From: Rutpela maculata
Lineage: Eukaryota > Arthropoda > Insecta > Coleoptera > Cerambycidae
Assembly: GCA_936432065.2 (NCBI GenBank)
Contig: OW386285.2
Span: 35,581,920 to 35,645,919 of the forward strand
Direction of reading: 5' to 3'
DNA length: 64,000 nucleotides
Under the pieces are notes generated by a model, which made no database searches, had not been told where the DNA came from, and saw only the letters and a program-made list of their open reading frames with translations. Shown here piece after piece: positions 10,564 to 20,135 of this stretch. Position 1 is the stretch's first letter. Each line of letters opens with the position of its first letter. The position numbers and the translations under genes were made by a program.

Positions 10564-11269
10564 AAATATCACGCACAATAATTGGGTATCCTGAAATGAC
10601 CCGATTTTTGACAGTTTTTTTTATTTTTCTCAGTGTTTTCATCACTGACCTCAAAATTTGACTCCAGATTGGTGATCAGTGGAAAAAATTACTCGATAAA
10701 GGTATATGCAGACCATTGGAACACGCAATGCGTTCATGAAAAAACGCAATATCCATGAAAAAAAAAAACGATTTTTGAGAGTTTTTTCATTTTTCTCAGT
10801 ATTTCCATCACGTTACTTCAAATTTGACTCAACATTTGTGATCAGCGGTAAAAATTACTCAAAAAAGGTGTAAGCAGGCCATCATAACACGCTCTGCATT
10901 CGTGAAAAAAAAAACGTGATATCCATAAAAAACATAGTATCCGTGAAAGACGCGATTATTTACGGTTTTTTAAATTTTTCTCAACATTTTGACAATTAGC
11001 CCTGGGTTCTTACAATAGATTCCAGGTCACTGAGGAAAAAACCTAAGAAAAATAAATGCAGCCTAGCCGAACACGCCACATGCATATTTTACCACCCAAA
11101 AAAAAAAAACATAAAAAACCCATTTTTTGACAGCTTTTCGGGTTTTTCTCTGTAATATGCGCATTAACCGCGCATTCTGACTTCAGATTCGTAATCAGCG
11201 GGAAAAAATACTAAAGAAAAGTATATTTAGATCTCCAGTTCAAATAACTTTTTTTGTGGCCCTGTGTTA

Positions 11270-11447
11270 TTGAAGGAAAAGACGCTGTAAGAGCTTATTT
11301 TGTACATGCAAAAATGGAGCTAGAACTGTGGGATGTTGTGTACATACAGCTGCCATAATATGGCACCTGGGTTATGCAAGACACCTTAACAACAATATAA
11401 AAGCACCGTCTGAGAATATAGAAGAAGTTTCTTTTTTTCTATAAATG
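11270..11447 (+). pseudogene. Harbinger/IS5-like transposase, 3' part after the insertion
   Basis: Continues the frame broken at 8138: EKI|IEGKDAVRAYF. After an apparent 1-base loss near 11315 it reads TCKNGARTVGCCVHTAAIIW, HLGYARHLNNNIKAPS, and stops near 11442. The C-x-C...GCC-x-H pattern is the SWIM-like zinc-binding end that closes this transposase family. Re-joining across a single TTA shows that the inserted element hit an existing transposase gene. Confidence 0.8.
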
Positions 11448-12593
11448 GACTCAAACAATCTTACACACTGGTATGTCAATCATTGCTGTTCGTGATGTGG
11501 CCCATTTGTATTGAGTAGCTTATTTTGCTTTTTTTCCCTGCAAAAATTTCATAATATAGCAACTTCAAAGAGTGTACAATTTTCTCTTAGATTGAATGTA
11601 AAGACCCAGAACCCGCTATACATATAACTTGTTACCAAAAAAAAAAATCAAAATATGTTTATTTTCAACTGCTTCGAACACAACGTTGTCTTTTATTTGC
11701 TTCCAGTTTGTACTGTAATAAGATCTGCATTATATTGTTCTAACACTCTGTCTGCATTTTACAATGGAAAAGAAAGACACCAAATATTCAAAGTACAGTT
11801 TAGTATCTCGGTGCTAGTCGTCGTCAAATAAAGGAAAAATTCATATCATTATTAGTGTCAAGCGCCATATTAAAGAGGAAGCGAAAATTATGAGTACGTG
11901 CTTCGAAAACGAATGAAACTGATATATCAGAAAATACTAGGAGCTTTGCACGTTGAGATCATTTCAACTTAAGTGCATTTTTCCACTTTCTTTAATAACA
12001 GACTCGCATACTATGCTCCTTTGTTAATAATGCTATAACTTAACCTCCAACCTTACGACTTAATATAAGTAAATTGAGCTTAAAGTTATTTTTAAAAAGC
12101 TTGCTATATACTTACAATTCTGCTTGCTTCAACGAGATCAAAACGTTCGTTTGTCTTTGGACTTTTACAAAATATTCACGCATTTTTTCGTAAAAAACGA
12201 AATCAAATATCGTACTGGTTGTGAAATGTTGATAATAAGATCGAGATTGTAGTCTGAAATATACACGTAAATAATAATTACGCATAAATCTCACACATCC
12301 CCAATCGTCGTTCGAGATCGGTTAATGATCGCAAATAAACAAACTTAAATTACAAATAAGGAAATAGGTATAATAGGTATAAATGCATAATTATCGTCAC
12401 GTTAAAGAGTTTTATTGAAATTCAACTTTTTATAATATTAAATATTTTTTCTAATCAATTTTACTTCAAAACATCACAAATGCGTATGCTTAGTTCTCAG
12501 TAAGTTTATAGATGTGTCTAGTCTATCGTGCTGTTTAAAGCAATTAGAAACGATTTTATCCACATCCAATCCGTAATATCAAAGTATTCTTAA
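11448..12593. other. AT-rich stretch, nothing recognised
   Basis: No gene or repeat recognised. A 60-codon minus ORF (12112-12294) has no supportive motif. Confidence 0.4.
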
Positions 12594-12994
12594 TCCAGTC
12601 ATATAAGGTAAAAAAAAAGAGTAAACCTTCGAATGAAAGATAATAAGCTGTAAACTGTATAAATCTTTGTTTTATCATTTTATAAGTTGGCTCAAAAGTC
12701 TCATAGAATCTGGTGTGCGCGAGTAAAGATATTCAAGGTCAAAGGTCGCAAGAATTTTTTTTTTTGTAAATATCTCATTTACTATGCTCTAAATGACATT
12801 TTGATTTATTATAAAAGTTGTGGAGCATAAAATTCTCTACAATTTTTTTTTCAAGCAATATTTTATAACTTCAACCGTTCTTGAGATAGAGCGCGAAGAG
12901 TGGGGAGAGCTTAGCTATATCATAACGCAAGGTCAACTGTGGAATCCAATAAATAATACGATTTATAAAGTTAATTATTTATTAAAAATATAGT

Positions 12995-13412
12995 AGAACA
13001 TCCGGGATAAGAAATTAATATCCTCATCTGTTATTCACTTAAGAAATAGTTTTTATGAAAGATAACATGTAGGCTAATAGATCGCGACTAGGTTGCCTAG
13101 CCATATCTTGACCCCATGACATTTAATTTGAAAAAAATTAATTAATTTTTGCTTTTTTTGTCAAGCGAAATCGAAATTTTGTCTATAAATGTATATAGCA
13201 GCGAAACCATTAATCCTACAGGAATTTTTCAAGGAAGCAAATTCATCACCATTTTATGATCTTTCTAATAGATCTCTACCAGTTTTTTCCTAGAACCAAC
13301 GTTTATCTAGATATTCGCAAGAGATGAGAAAAAAACACGTTTCCTTGGAAAATGTAAATTTCCAGTTGTATCGCTCCTAGCGTTCTTATTTTTTGTCGTA
13401 GGGCAAAAAAAA
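12995..13412 (+). repeat. Inner arm, left
   Basis: Pairs with the reverse complement of 15645-16031: 'aacatgtaggctaatagatc', 'gcgactaggttgcctagcca', 'gaaaccattaatcctacagg' and 'aaaacacgtttccttggaaa' all recur inverted. Confidence 0.85.
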
Positions 13413-14002
13413 GACTTGTAGCTTATTAAATTCTCCACAAATTCGTTAGGTTATAGTTTTTTGCCGTAGGAGCCACCGTTTAGGCGTTACGGACGTTTTA
13501 AGCAAAAAAACTACAAGACACCACCATCTTAAAAGGCCCGCCGGGTCCAAAACAAGAGTCACAGTAAAATTTGAAATGCGGTAAAACGTTCCTCACATTA
13601 TGTAGTTTTCCTTTGGGAATTTTAATTTTTGAGCTATCTCTCACGGATTCCGAGTTACGAGCGAAAAACCGTTTTCAAAGATAGGCCATCCGAAGGGAAA
13701 TTTTCGTCGAAAACTTGACATCTAAATATACTCATATTTTCAAAAATACGATACAGAGACCCCCGTATCATGCTGATATGGAAAGAGGAAGACTTGTAGT
13801 TGATCCGCATCGTACATCGCACGCCGAAATTCGAAAATTCAGCCCGACACGAACGAATCAAAATTGACATTTTTGGCATTTTGCGTTTGACGTTTCTCGA
13901 TCGCGATTTTGTGTTAGAAGAGTGTCTTTCGCCCATCTCTTTCCGTTGCAAAAAAAGAGATAGTCGACCTTCCCCTGTTAATAACTGATCAACCATAAAT
14001 AA
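13413..14002. other. Interior spacer, no gene seen
   Basis: Interior DNA of the inverted-repeat element. Overlapping ORFs on both strands near 13655-14005 mirror each other and show no family motifs. Confidence 0.4.
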
Positions 14003-15467
14003 CACAGCCCCACAAAAAAAAAATTGGAACTGCTATTGAGACAACTGTATCCCCATTTAATTTTCGACGCTGAATCCAAATCCGAGGTCAAAAAAATCGC
14101 ACACCCCCAAAATCAATCCCTAGCGCTAAAAAACACTCCCTAAACATGGTAAAAATGATTTAACGCTCCACGAATAGTCTTAAATCTCAATAAATCGAAT
14201 TAAATATAAACATTCAAGTATATTATAACGCATAAACACAGAGTTAACACTACTTTCCATTGAAAATCACCCCCATGAGTGGGTGAAAACTAACCCTCAT
14301 ACAACAGGAAACTTAAAAATGCAGTGATTGTAAAAAAAGCTTACGATGCCCAGTTTTTTTGGAAAGAGTAAGTAACTGCATTAGTTCCGATGCCATGTTC
14401 AAAATCTAGCCCCATAGAGTGGCGGAAACTACCCCTAGATTAAAATTGCAAGGAAAATCGGGGAAAAAAGGTAATAACAGAAGCAATGAACGCCCCAATA
14501 AAGAGCCCAACTTGACGTATACTTAATCCGCATTCGTATGCGGTTTTCAATGCGCCACCTACCGGCTGGTCAAAAAACTATATAGTCAGAAAATTATATA
14601 GATGTTTTTTCTGAATTTTTAGACGATTATTTTTAGAGGCCATATAAATAAGTAATAGTATTTTCAGAGAATTCTTTTAGGAGTCATCCAAGCGACTGCA
14701 ATTTAAATTTAGGGGTAGTTCCGTCACTCTATGGGGGTAGTTTTTGATCATCGAATCGAGACTAATGCAATTACAAACTGTTTCTAAAATAACTGGGCAT
14801 CGTAAGCTTTTTTGCAATCACTGCAGTTTTTTTTAATTTCCTGTTGTGTGAGGGGTAGTTTTTACCCACTCATGGGGGTGATTTTCAATGGAAAGTAGTG
14901 TTAACTCTGTATTTATGCGTTATATACTTGAATGTTTATATTTAATTCGATTTATTTAGAGTCAAGACTATTCGTGGAGCGTTAAGTCATTATTACCCTG
15001 TTTAGAGAGTGTTTTTTAGCGCTATTAACTTTTTCCTCGATTTTCCTTGCAATTTTAATCTAGGGGTGGTTTCCGCCACTCTATGGGAGTAGATTTTGAG
15101 CATCGCATCGGAACTAATGCAGTTACTCACTCTTTCCAAAAAACTGGGCTTTTTTTACAATTACTGCATTTTTTTTAAGTTTCCTGTTGTATAAGGGGTA
15201 GTTTGCACCCACTCATGGGGGTTATTTTCAATGGAAAGTAGTGTTAACTCTGTATTTATGCGTTATATACTTGAATGTTTATATTTAATTCGATTTATTG
15301 AGATTTAAGACTATTCGTGGTGCGTTAAGTCATTTTCACCATGTTTAGGGAGTGTTTTTTAGCGCTAGGGGTTGATTTTTGACCTCTGATTCGGATTCAG
15401 CGTCGAAAATTACACAGGGATACAGTTGTCTCGATAGCAGTTCCAATTTTTTTTTTGTGGGGCTGTG
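14003..15467. mobile_element. CAC-ended foldback element, flanked by TAA
   Basis: The 1465-bp element runs from CACAGCCCCACAAAAAAA to TTTTTTTTGTGGGGCTGTG, with TAA on both sides (14000-14002 and 15468-15470). It has no coding capacity. A roughly 300-bp block ('aatcacccccatgagtgggt', 'tttatgcgttata', 'actattcgtgg') occurs once inverted on the left (about 14100-14320) and twice on the right (about 14830-15010 and 15190-15370). Ends, target choice and a subterminal CGCTGAATCCAAATCCGAGG motif link it to the element at 8139-11266. Confidence 0.88.
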
Positions 15468-15644
15468 TAATGCAACGAAAGGTAACCTAACAGACGTAAA
15501 ATTTAATTCTAAATCGACCTGCATCTGTCCCGATCCCATCAGATATGTTTAAAGAAGGCCTTTGCTAGTGCAAATTCGCAAAGAGTAAGGGGTACAGAAT
15601 TTTACTTCAAAAACCCGTTACAACAGTCGAGCTATCTTTCATTT

Positions 15645-16031
15645 TTTACCCTACGACAAAAAATAAGGACTGGAGCAAACTGGAAATTTACATTTTCCAA
15701 GGAAACGTGTTTTTTTCTCATCTTTTGCGAATATCTAGATACCCGTTGGTTCTAGGAAAAAACTGGTAGGGATCTATTAGAAAGATTAAAAAATGATGAT
15801 GAATTTGCTTCATTGAAAAATTCCTGTAGGATTAATGGTTTCGCTGCTATCTATATACGTTTAAAGACAAAATTTCGATTTCGTCTAACATTTTTTCAAA
15901 TTAAATATCATGATATGGCTAGGCAACCTAGTCGCGATCTATTAGCCTACATGTTATCTTTTATATAAACTATTTCTTATCTGAACAACAGATGAAGGTA
16001 TTAACTTCTTATGCCAGATCTTAGACTATTA
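15645..16031 (-). repeat. Inner arm, right
   Basis: Inverted partner of 12995-13412, interrupted after 16031 by the gene-bearing 1.1-kb element. Sequence on the far side of that element (17173 on) continues the match to the left arm. Confidence 0.85.
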
Positions 16032-17172
16032 TAGGTATGAAAAAACCTTGATTATTTACTATTTAGTATATTATATTTATAGATACTATTCATAATCAGA
16101 CATTCGTTTAATGATATTTACTTAATTTATATAAATAATAAAATTTTAAAGTGAAATAGTTTAAATACATTTTAATTATATTTTTATTTACCAATCGTGT
16201 ATCATTTACAATTGAAGTTTAAATGTGAGGGGGATTTTTTTTTGTTATTTTTATTATTAATAACAAATATGCAACTTAATTTTCTTCTTCATCATCATCG
16301 TCTTCTTCTTCCGGTCACTCAACTTGAATTTCAAATTCATTATCATCATTCTCGTTGTCTGTTACATTCGACTCTAAAGCTTCAAGGATTTCAGGTACAT
16401 ATTCACTTTCTTCATCGAGATCATTTAGATACGATGAAGCGTTGAGGCATGCTTGTCCATTACAATGACCACAAGATGAAGACATTGCAACTCTGATTTT
16501 CTGCATCCGCAGCGCGAACCACAACCATTCTTACAGTTGCGAAATATTGAGCAATTCATCATGTGCTGGTGGTAACAATATTGTTATCGGTTCCAGGATT
16601 TCATTTTGCAGTACCCAGTCCCATTCCTGGAGTTTTAAATCATTCCCTAACCAAGTTTGAATCTGGTAGTAGACACGATTGATATGCTGACGAGCTGTTG
16701 CACTTGTAGGTGGAATAGTTGATAACTTCACCTTCTTGTTGATTTGATGAATTGCGTATATCGAAAATTGTCAATATTGTGTTATGATTTTGGAGCATTA
16801 TATATTGCTAAAAAGATACGTACTCCATTTTCAAACAGTGTTTCTAGAGTTCAGTTTTCTTGTTGAAATACTTGAGCTAATTGATCCAAATTAGGAAGTT
16901 TCTCTAACGTTTTAAGAAATGATTTTTTTTTCCTTTTTTAAAAAGCGCAGAAGTCGTGTCACAGCCACTGCAAAAATAAAATGTGTTGTTTAGAACGAGA
17001 ATATTTGTCGAAGCTTTCAAAGGAATATATTTGTGTGTTCACATTGCCTTTGCCATTTTTTTTTTAAGAAAATTTTTTGTTGATGTGATTGAGTACGTCC
17101 TATTAAAAGAACTAGCAGATCAATATCTTCTCCTATGATGACAGCAGTCCTTTGACGGATTTTTCATACCTA
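16032..17172. mobile_element. 1.1-kb TA-flanked element carrying a GCDTT gene fragment
   Basis: Ends TAGGTATGAAAAAACC and, inverted, TAGGTATGAAAAATCC form a 16-bp terminal repeat with one mismatch. TA lies on both sides. The uninterrupted site is visible in the opposite arm near 12990 (ctactatattttt), which supports insertion here. The content is the C-terminal two thirds of a GCDTT-family gene on the minus strand, so this looks like a small derivative of a larger gene-bearing element. Confidence 0.75.
16300..17165 (-). pseudogene. GCDTT-family nuclease-like mobile gene (copy 2), truncated
   Basis: Reading leftward: AVIIGEDIDLLVLLIGR, a shift, SFESFDKYSRSKQHILFLQ, FCSGCDTTSALFKKGK, FLKTLEKLPNLDQLAQVF, a stop, then TIPPTSATARQHINRVYYQI, QTWLGNDLKLQEWDWVLQNE and LFRNCKNGCGSRCGCRKSEL. 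After another shift: CGHCNGQACLNAS and an acidic tail ending FEIQVE. Motif order matches copy 1 (2618-3860): EDxD, GCDTTS, LPPTS...QH, then a Cys cluster of CxC/CxxC pairs. The N-terminal region before EDxD is missing. The acidic tail rich in Asp, Glu and Asn ends at 16315. Confidence 0.8.
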
Positions 17173-17564
17173 TATTTTTAATAAATAATTAACTTTATAA
17201 ATCGTATTATTTATTGGATTCCACAGTTGACCTTGCGTTATGATATATACGGCTATGCGCTTCCCACTCTTCGCGCTCTATCTCAAGAATGGTTGAATGT
17301 ATAAAATATTGCTTGAAACAACATTTTTAGAGAATTTTATGCTCTACTACTCTTATAATAAATCAAAATGTTATTTAGAGCATAGAAAACGTTATTTACT
17401 AAAAGCCGATTCTTGCTAGCTTTGACCTTGAATATCTTGACTTGCGTACACGAGATTCTATGAGACATTTGAGTCAACTTATAAAATGTCAAAATAAAGA
17501 TTTATGCAAGTTTATAGCTTATTATCTTTCATTCCGATGTGGAATCCCTATATGAGTGGATTAT

Positions 17565-18202
17565 CTTACTATTTATGGTTTTTCGTAAAATGTTTAGTAT
17601 TCGGTCATAATTTTTTTTTAAATCATGCACTTTTACATTTATTTAACTCACAAAGATGTCTAGAATAATGTTTTAATGATATATATTTACTGGAATGATC
17701 TTTGAATAATCAAAGGACTAAATCTATCTTCGTTCTTTTAAACCACTAGAGCATTCAGAGTAATTTTTACAAATGCCTATAATTAAAGAAAACTTCATCT
17801 AAATAGCAACGAATTAAGACACGCTTTAATTAGTCATCATTATTTGGTTAGAAAGTGCAGCTATTTCCACTTTCGTCAAACGAATTAATTAGCCTGAAGT
17901 AACATCCGTTTTCTTTTTCAGGTAAATGAAGTACCTCCACTGCACAGAAAATCTAATTGATCACATAATGTAAGTAGATATTTGCAACAACGATTAATTA
18001 AAATAAATGAAAAGTATCTAGTATTAAACTTTGGATAATAATAATAATACAAGAAATATACAGACGCGTGACTAACCAAAGTTGACTCTTAAAAAACACG
18101 TGATGTATATTTTTGTTAGATATATAGTATGGTGAATTTGCATTAGTTACGTTACTTTCAGTGCTTATTATCTTTTTAATTATTAGTAATAAATTATTAA
18201 AG
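17565..18202. other. AT-rich stretch, nothing recognised
   Basis: No gene, tandem repeat or inverted repeat seen. Confidence 0.4.
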
Positions 18203-18805
18203 GACCCCGCTCATTTCTTATGGGAAATGGCCGCTGGTGAAATTGGCTGATTTTTTAATATATTTTAGATTTCAACTTGCTGATCAAAAGCTCTCATGGA
18301 CCCAACTCGATCCTATGTCTAGTTTCCGAGGTACAGCTGATAAAATGTACAAGAATGACCTCTTGTACAATTAAAAAAATTTCGAATTCATCATGTTTTT
18401 CATACATTATATATTGTGATGCGTTCTAATAGCCTGTATAATATTTTGCATTAAAAACATTTGTTGTTTTAATAAAAATAGCGTAGAAAAAATTAAAGTT
18501 TGAAAAATGTTGGCGCAGCGCAAGGGCGCCGAGAAATCTATATAAAAATAACAAGTGAAAAAATATTCGGTCAAATTGGCTAAAACATTTTTTACATAAA
18601 GTCTTCCCGATCAAAAAACTTTCGGAAATTGCTCCTTTGATTTCTAATCCCCCATCGATAAATTAAAAGTAGTAACTCGGAAACTAGACATAGGATCTGG
18701 TTAGGCCCATGAGAGCTTTTTATCAGAAAGTCTAAATCCACAATATATTAAAAATTCAGTCAATTTCACAGAGGACCATTTCCCATAAGAAATGAGCGGT
18801 TAAGT
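18203..18805. mobile_element. 600-bp foldback (MITE-like) element
   Basis: The arms 18203-18345 and about 18665-18805 are inverted: 'gctcatttcttatgggaaat', 'aaaagctctcatgg' and 'cctatgtctagtttccgag' recur in reverse complement. The centre is AT-rich without coding content. No target duplication was resolved. It lies immediately upstream of a LINE reverse transcriptase fragment. Confidence 0.85.
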
Positions 18806-18814
18806 CAATTCTAT

Positions 18815-19115
18815 CAAAGAGTCAACATGGATTTAGATTCAAATTATTATATCTGCACTGTTTTGTATTGATTTGAATCTACAAGCAGCTCGATGAAGGG
18901 GATAGTCTAAAGGTAATATTTATTGATTTGACTAAAGCATTTGTCTGCGTAGACCACCAACGCTTTCTTCATAAAATTGGTAGGTAGAATCTAAAGTGGA
19001 AAGCAATGATTGTCTTATATGGATGAAATATTCATCATTATAGTAGTAGGAGTACCTCAGGGCAGCGGCCTGAGACCTCTCTTGTTGTTATTGTATTGTA
19101 ATGATAATGAGTTGC
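18815..19115 (+). pseudogene. LINE reverse transcriptase fragment
   Basis: Frames read STWI, then VIFIDLTKAFVCVDHQRFLH KIGR, then after shifts GVPQGSGLRPLLLLLYCND. These are RT motifs of non-LTR elements: the palm FIDxxKAFxxVDH block and the GVPQGSxLxPLLF block. YADD is not found. The 5' end abuts a foldback element. Jockey/CR1-like affinity is likely but not certain. Confidence 0.8.
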
Positions 19116-19401
19116 TATGGAAACGAACTTGTGTTAATTGTTAAGATAAGTGTCAAATAAATACACTTAACTTTTACGAGTTTTCAAAAGTCAACTCACA
19201 GGTTATGGAAAATGTATTAAGAATTAATAAACATTGAAGTTGTATAATAGTGTTGGTCGTAAAGATACAACGACAAACAATAATAACTAATTAAATAAAA
19301 TAATTTAATTAGTTATTATTGTTTGTCGTTGTATTTGTTAGAAAATGTATTAAAACATAATACAAAATCGATTTTGTATGACAGAGTCGGCAAAAAGAGA
19401 T

Positions 19402-19715
19402 TGTATATTGTAATACAAGTGTGGCAAGGGCTTCATTGCAAAACGATGTATGAAAGTAGGAACACTAGCGCGTAAGGAGTGTTCCTATCATACGAGTTTT
19501 GCAATGAAGCTTGCCACATGTGTGTTACATACTATTGTTTCTACGGTTGTGAAGTTATTTCCCTTCCAAAATTTTAAATTTGTGAAGATGTAATCGAGAC
19601 GTATGGAAAATTCTTTGCTGCAATTCGAGGTGTGCGGCAAAGTGATATTTTCCGCAGTCATTTTGAAGTTAGAAAATTTGACTTTCAACACAATCATAGG
19701 AAAAATATTGTACAT
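19402..19715. mobile_element. Hairpin-headed repeat, type A copy 1
   Basis: A near-perfect hairpin at about 19402-19545 (stem words 'tgtggcaag', 'cttcattgcaaaac', 'ggaacac' and their inverted forms) is followed by 'gtgaagttatttccctt' and 'agttagaaaatttgact'. The whole unit recurs at 34932-35420. No coding sequence, so a non-autonomous element. Confidence 0.8.
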
Positions 19716-19810
19716 TACATGACCAAAAAACAGTGTTTTGCAGGTCTCCCCAAGCTTCCAGGACTGCTTGTGTTGACCTACAAAACACCTCTTTCCGGTC
19801 TTGTAACGTA

Positions 19811-19942
19811 ATAGTATATTGTGTATCTAGGTGTGAAAGCGATACATTTCCGGACGACGATGCTTGTTGTCCTCGGCTAGCGCCTCGGCCAACAAGCATC
19901 GAAGTCTGGGAATGTGCTTTCACACCGAAGTACACATACTAT
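19811..19942. repeat. Hairpin, type B, same flanks as type A
   Basis: The stem runs from 'atagtatattgtgtat' and 'ggtgtgaaagc' to 'gctttcacacc' and 'acacatactat', with an inner stem 'cgatgcttgttg'/'caacaagcatcg'. The outer words 'atagtatattgt' and 'acatactattttttct' match the type A hairpins, but the stem core is a different sequence. Confidence 0.8.
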
Positions 19943-19944
19943 TT

Positions 19945-20083
19945 TTTCTGAAATCACAATAAATACTATTTTAAACGTATAAAAATCAAAAATATAAACA
20001 TTTAAAAAAAAAAATTTCTGAAATCACAATCAATACTATTTTAAACGTATGAAAATCAAAAATATTAACATATTAAAATATAT
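19945..20083. repeat. Two tandem 70-bp units
   Basis: 'tttctgaaatcacaat' and 'tactattttaaacgtat' recur at a 70-bp spacing, directly after the type B hairpin. Confidence 0.85.
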
Positions 20084-20101
20084 ATAAAAAACCGTAAGGG
20101 A

Positions 20102-20135
20102 ATGCTACTTCCCGGCCTAGGCCGGGAAGTAGCAT
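20102..20135. repeat. Perfect 34-bp palindrome
   Basis: ATGCTACTTCCCGGCCT is followed immediately by its exact reverse complement, with no loop. It is GC-rich against an AT-rich background and ends where the left arm of the next inverted-repeat element begins. Confidence 0.9.

Larger units (their letters stand above)
8139..11266. mobile_element. CAC-ended long-inverted-repeat transposon, flanked by TTA
   Basis: The 3128-bp element starts CACAGGCCCACAAAAAAA and ends with the inverted form (TTTTTTTGTGGCCCTGTG). The trinucleotide TTA precedes 8139 and follows 11266, a 3-bp target duplication. Removing the element and one TTA nearly rejoins the Harbinger-like gene. The arms, 8139-9230 and 10195-11266, pair over more than 1 kb. 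The single-copy middle (9230-10195) holds part of a transposase. CAC ends with a TWA target suggest the CACTA-Mirage-Chapaev or Harbinger groups, but I cannot fix the superfamily by eye. Confidence 0.88.
12594..17560. mobile_element. Large inverted-repeat element with nested insertions
   Basis: The outer arms 12594-12994 and about 17173-17560 pair well; for example 'gaatgaaagataataagct', 'ctcatagaatct', 'gatattcaaggtcaa', 'cgcgaagagtggg' and 'ttattggattccacagttga' all occur in inverted form. Ends are TCCAGTCATATAAGG and, inverted, TCCACTCATATAGGG. TTAA flanks the left end and TTAT the right, a possible 4-bp TTAA-type duplication. Inside are a second arm pair, a 1.5-kb CAC-ended foldback and a 1.1-kb element with a gene fragment. 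The element's own transposase, if any, was not recognised. Confidence 0.75.

Noticed and set aside
13655..14005. 116-codon minus ORF
   Set aside because: A plus ORF mirrors it and neither shows family motifs or a sensible start.
20102..20135. Helitron 3' hairpin
   Set aside because: The palindrome has no loop, no CTRR follows it, and no Rep/helicase sequence is nearby.
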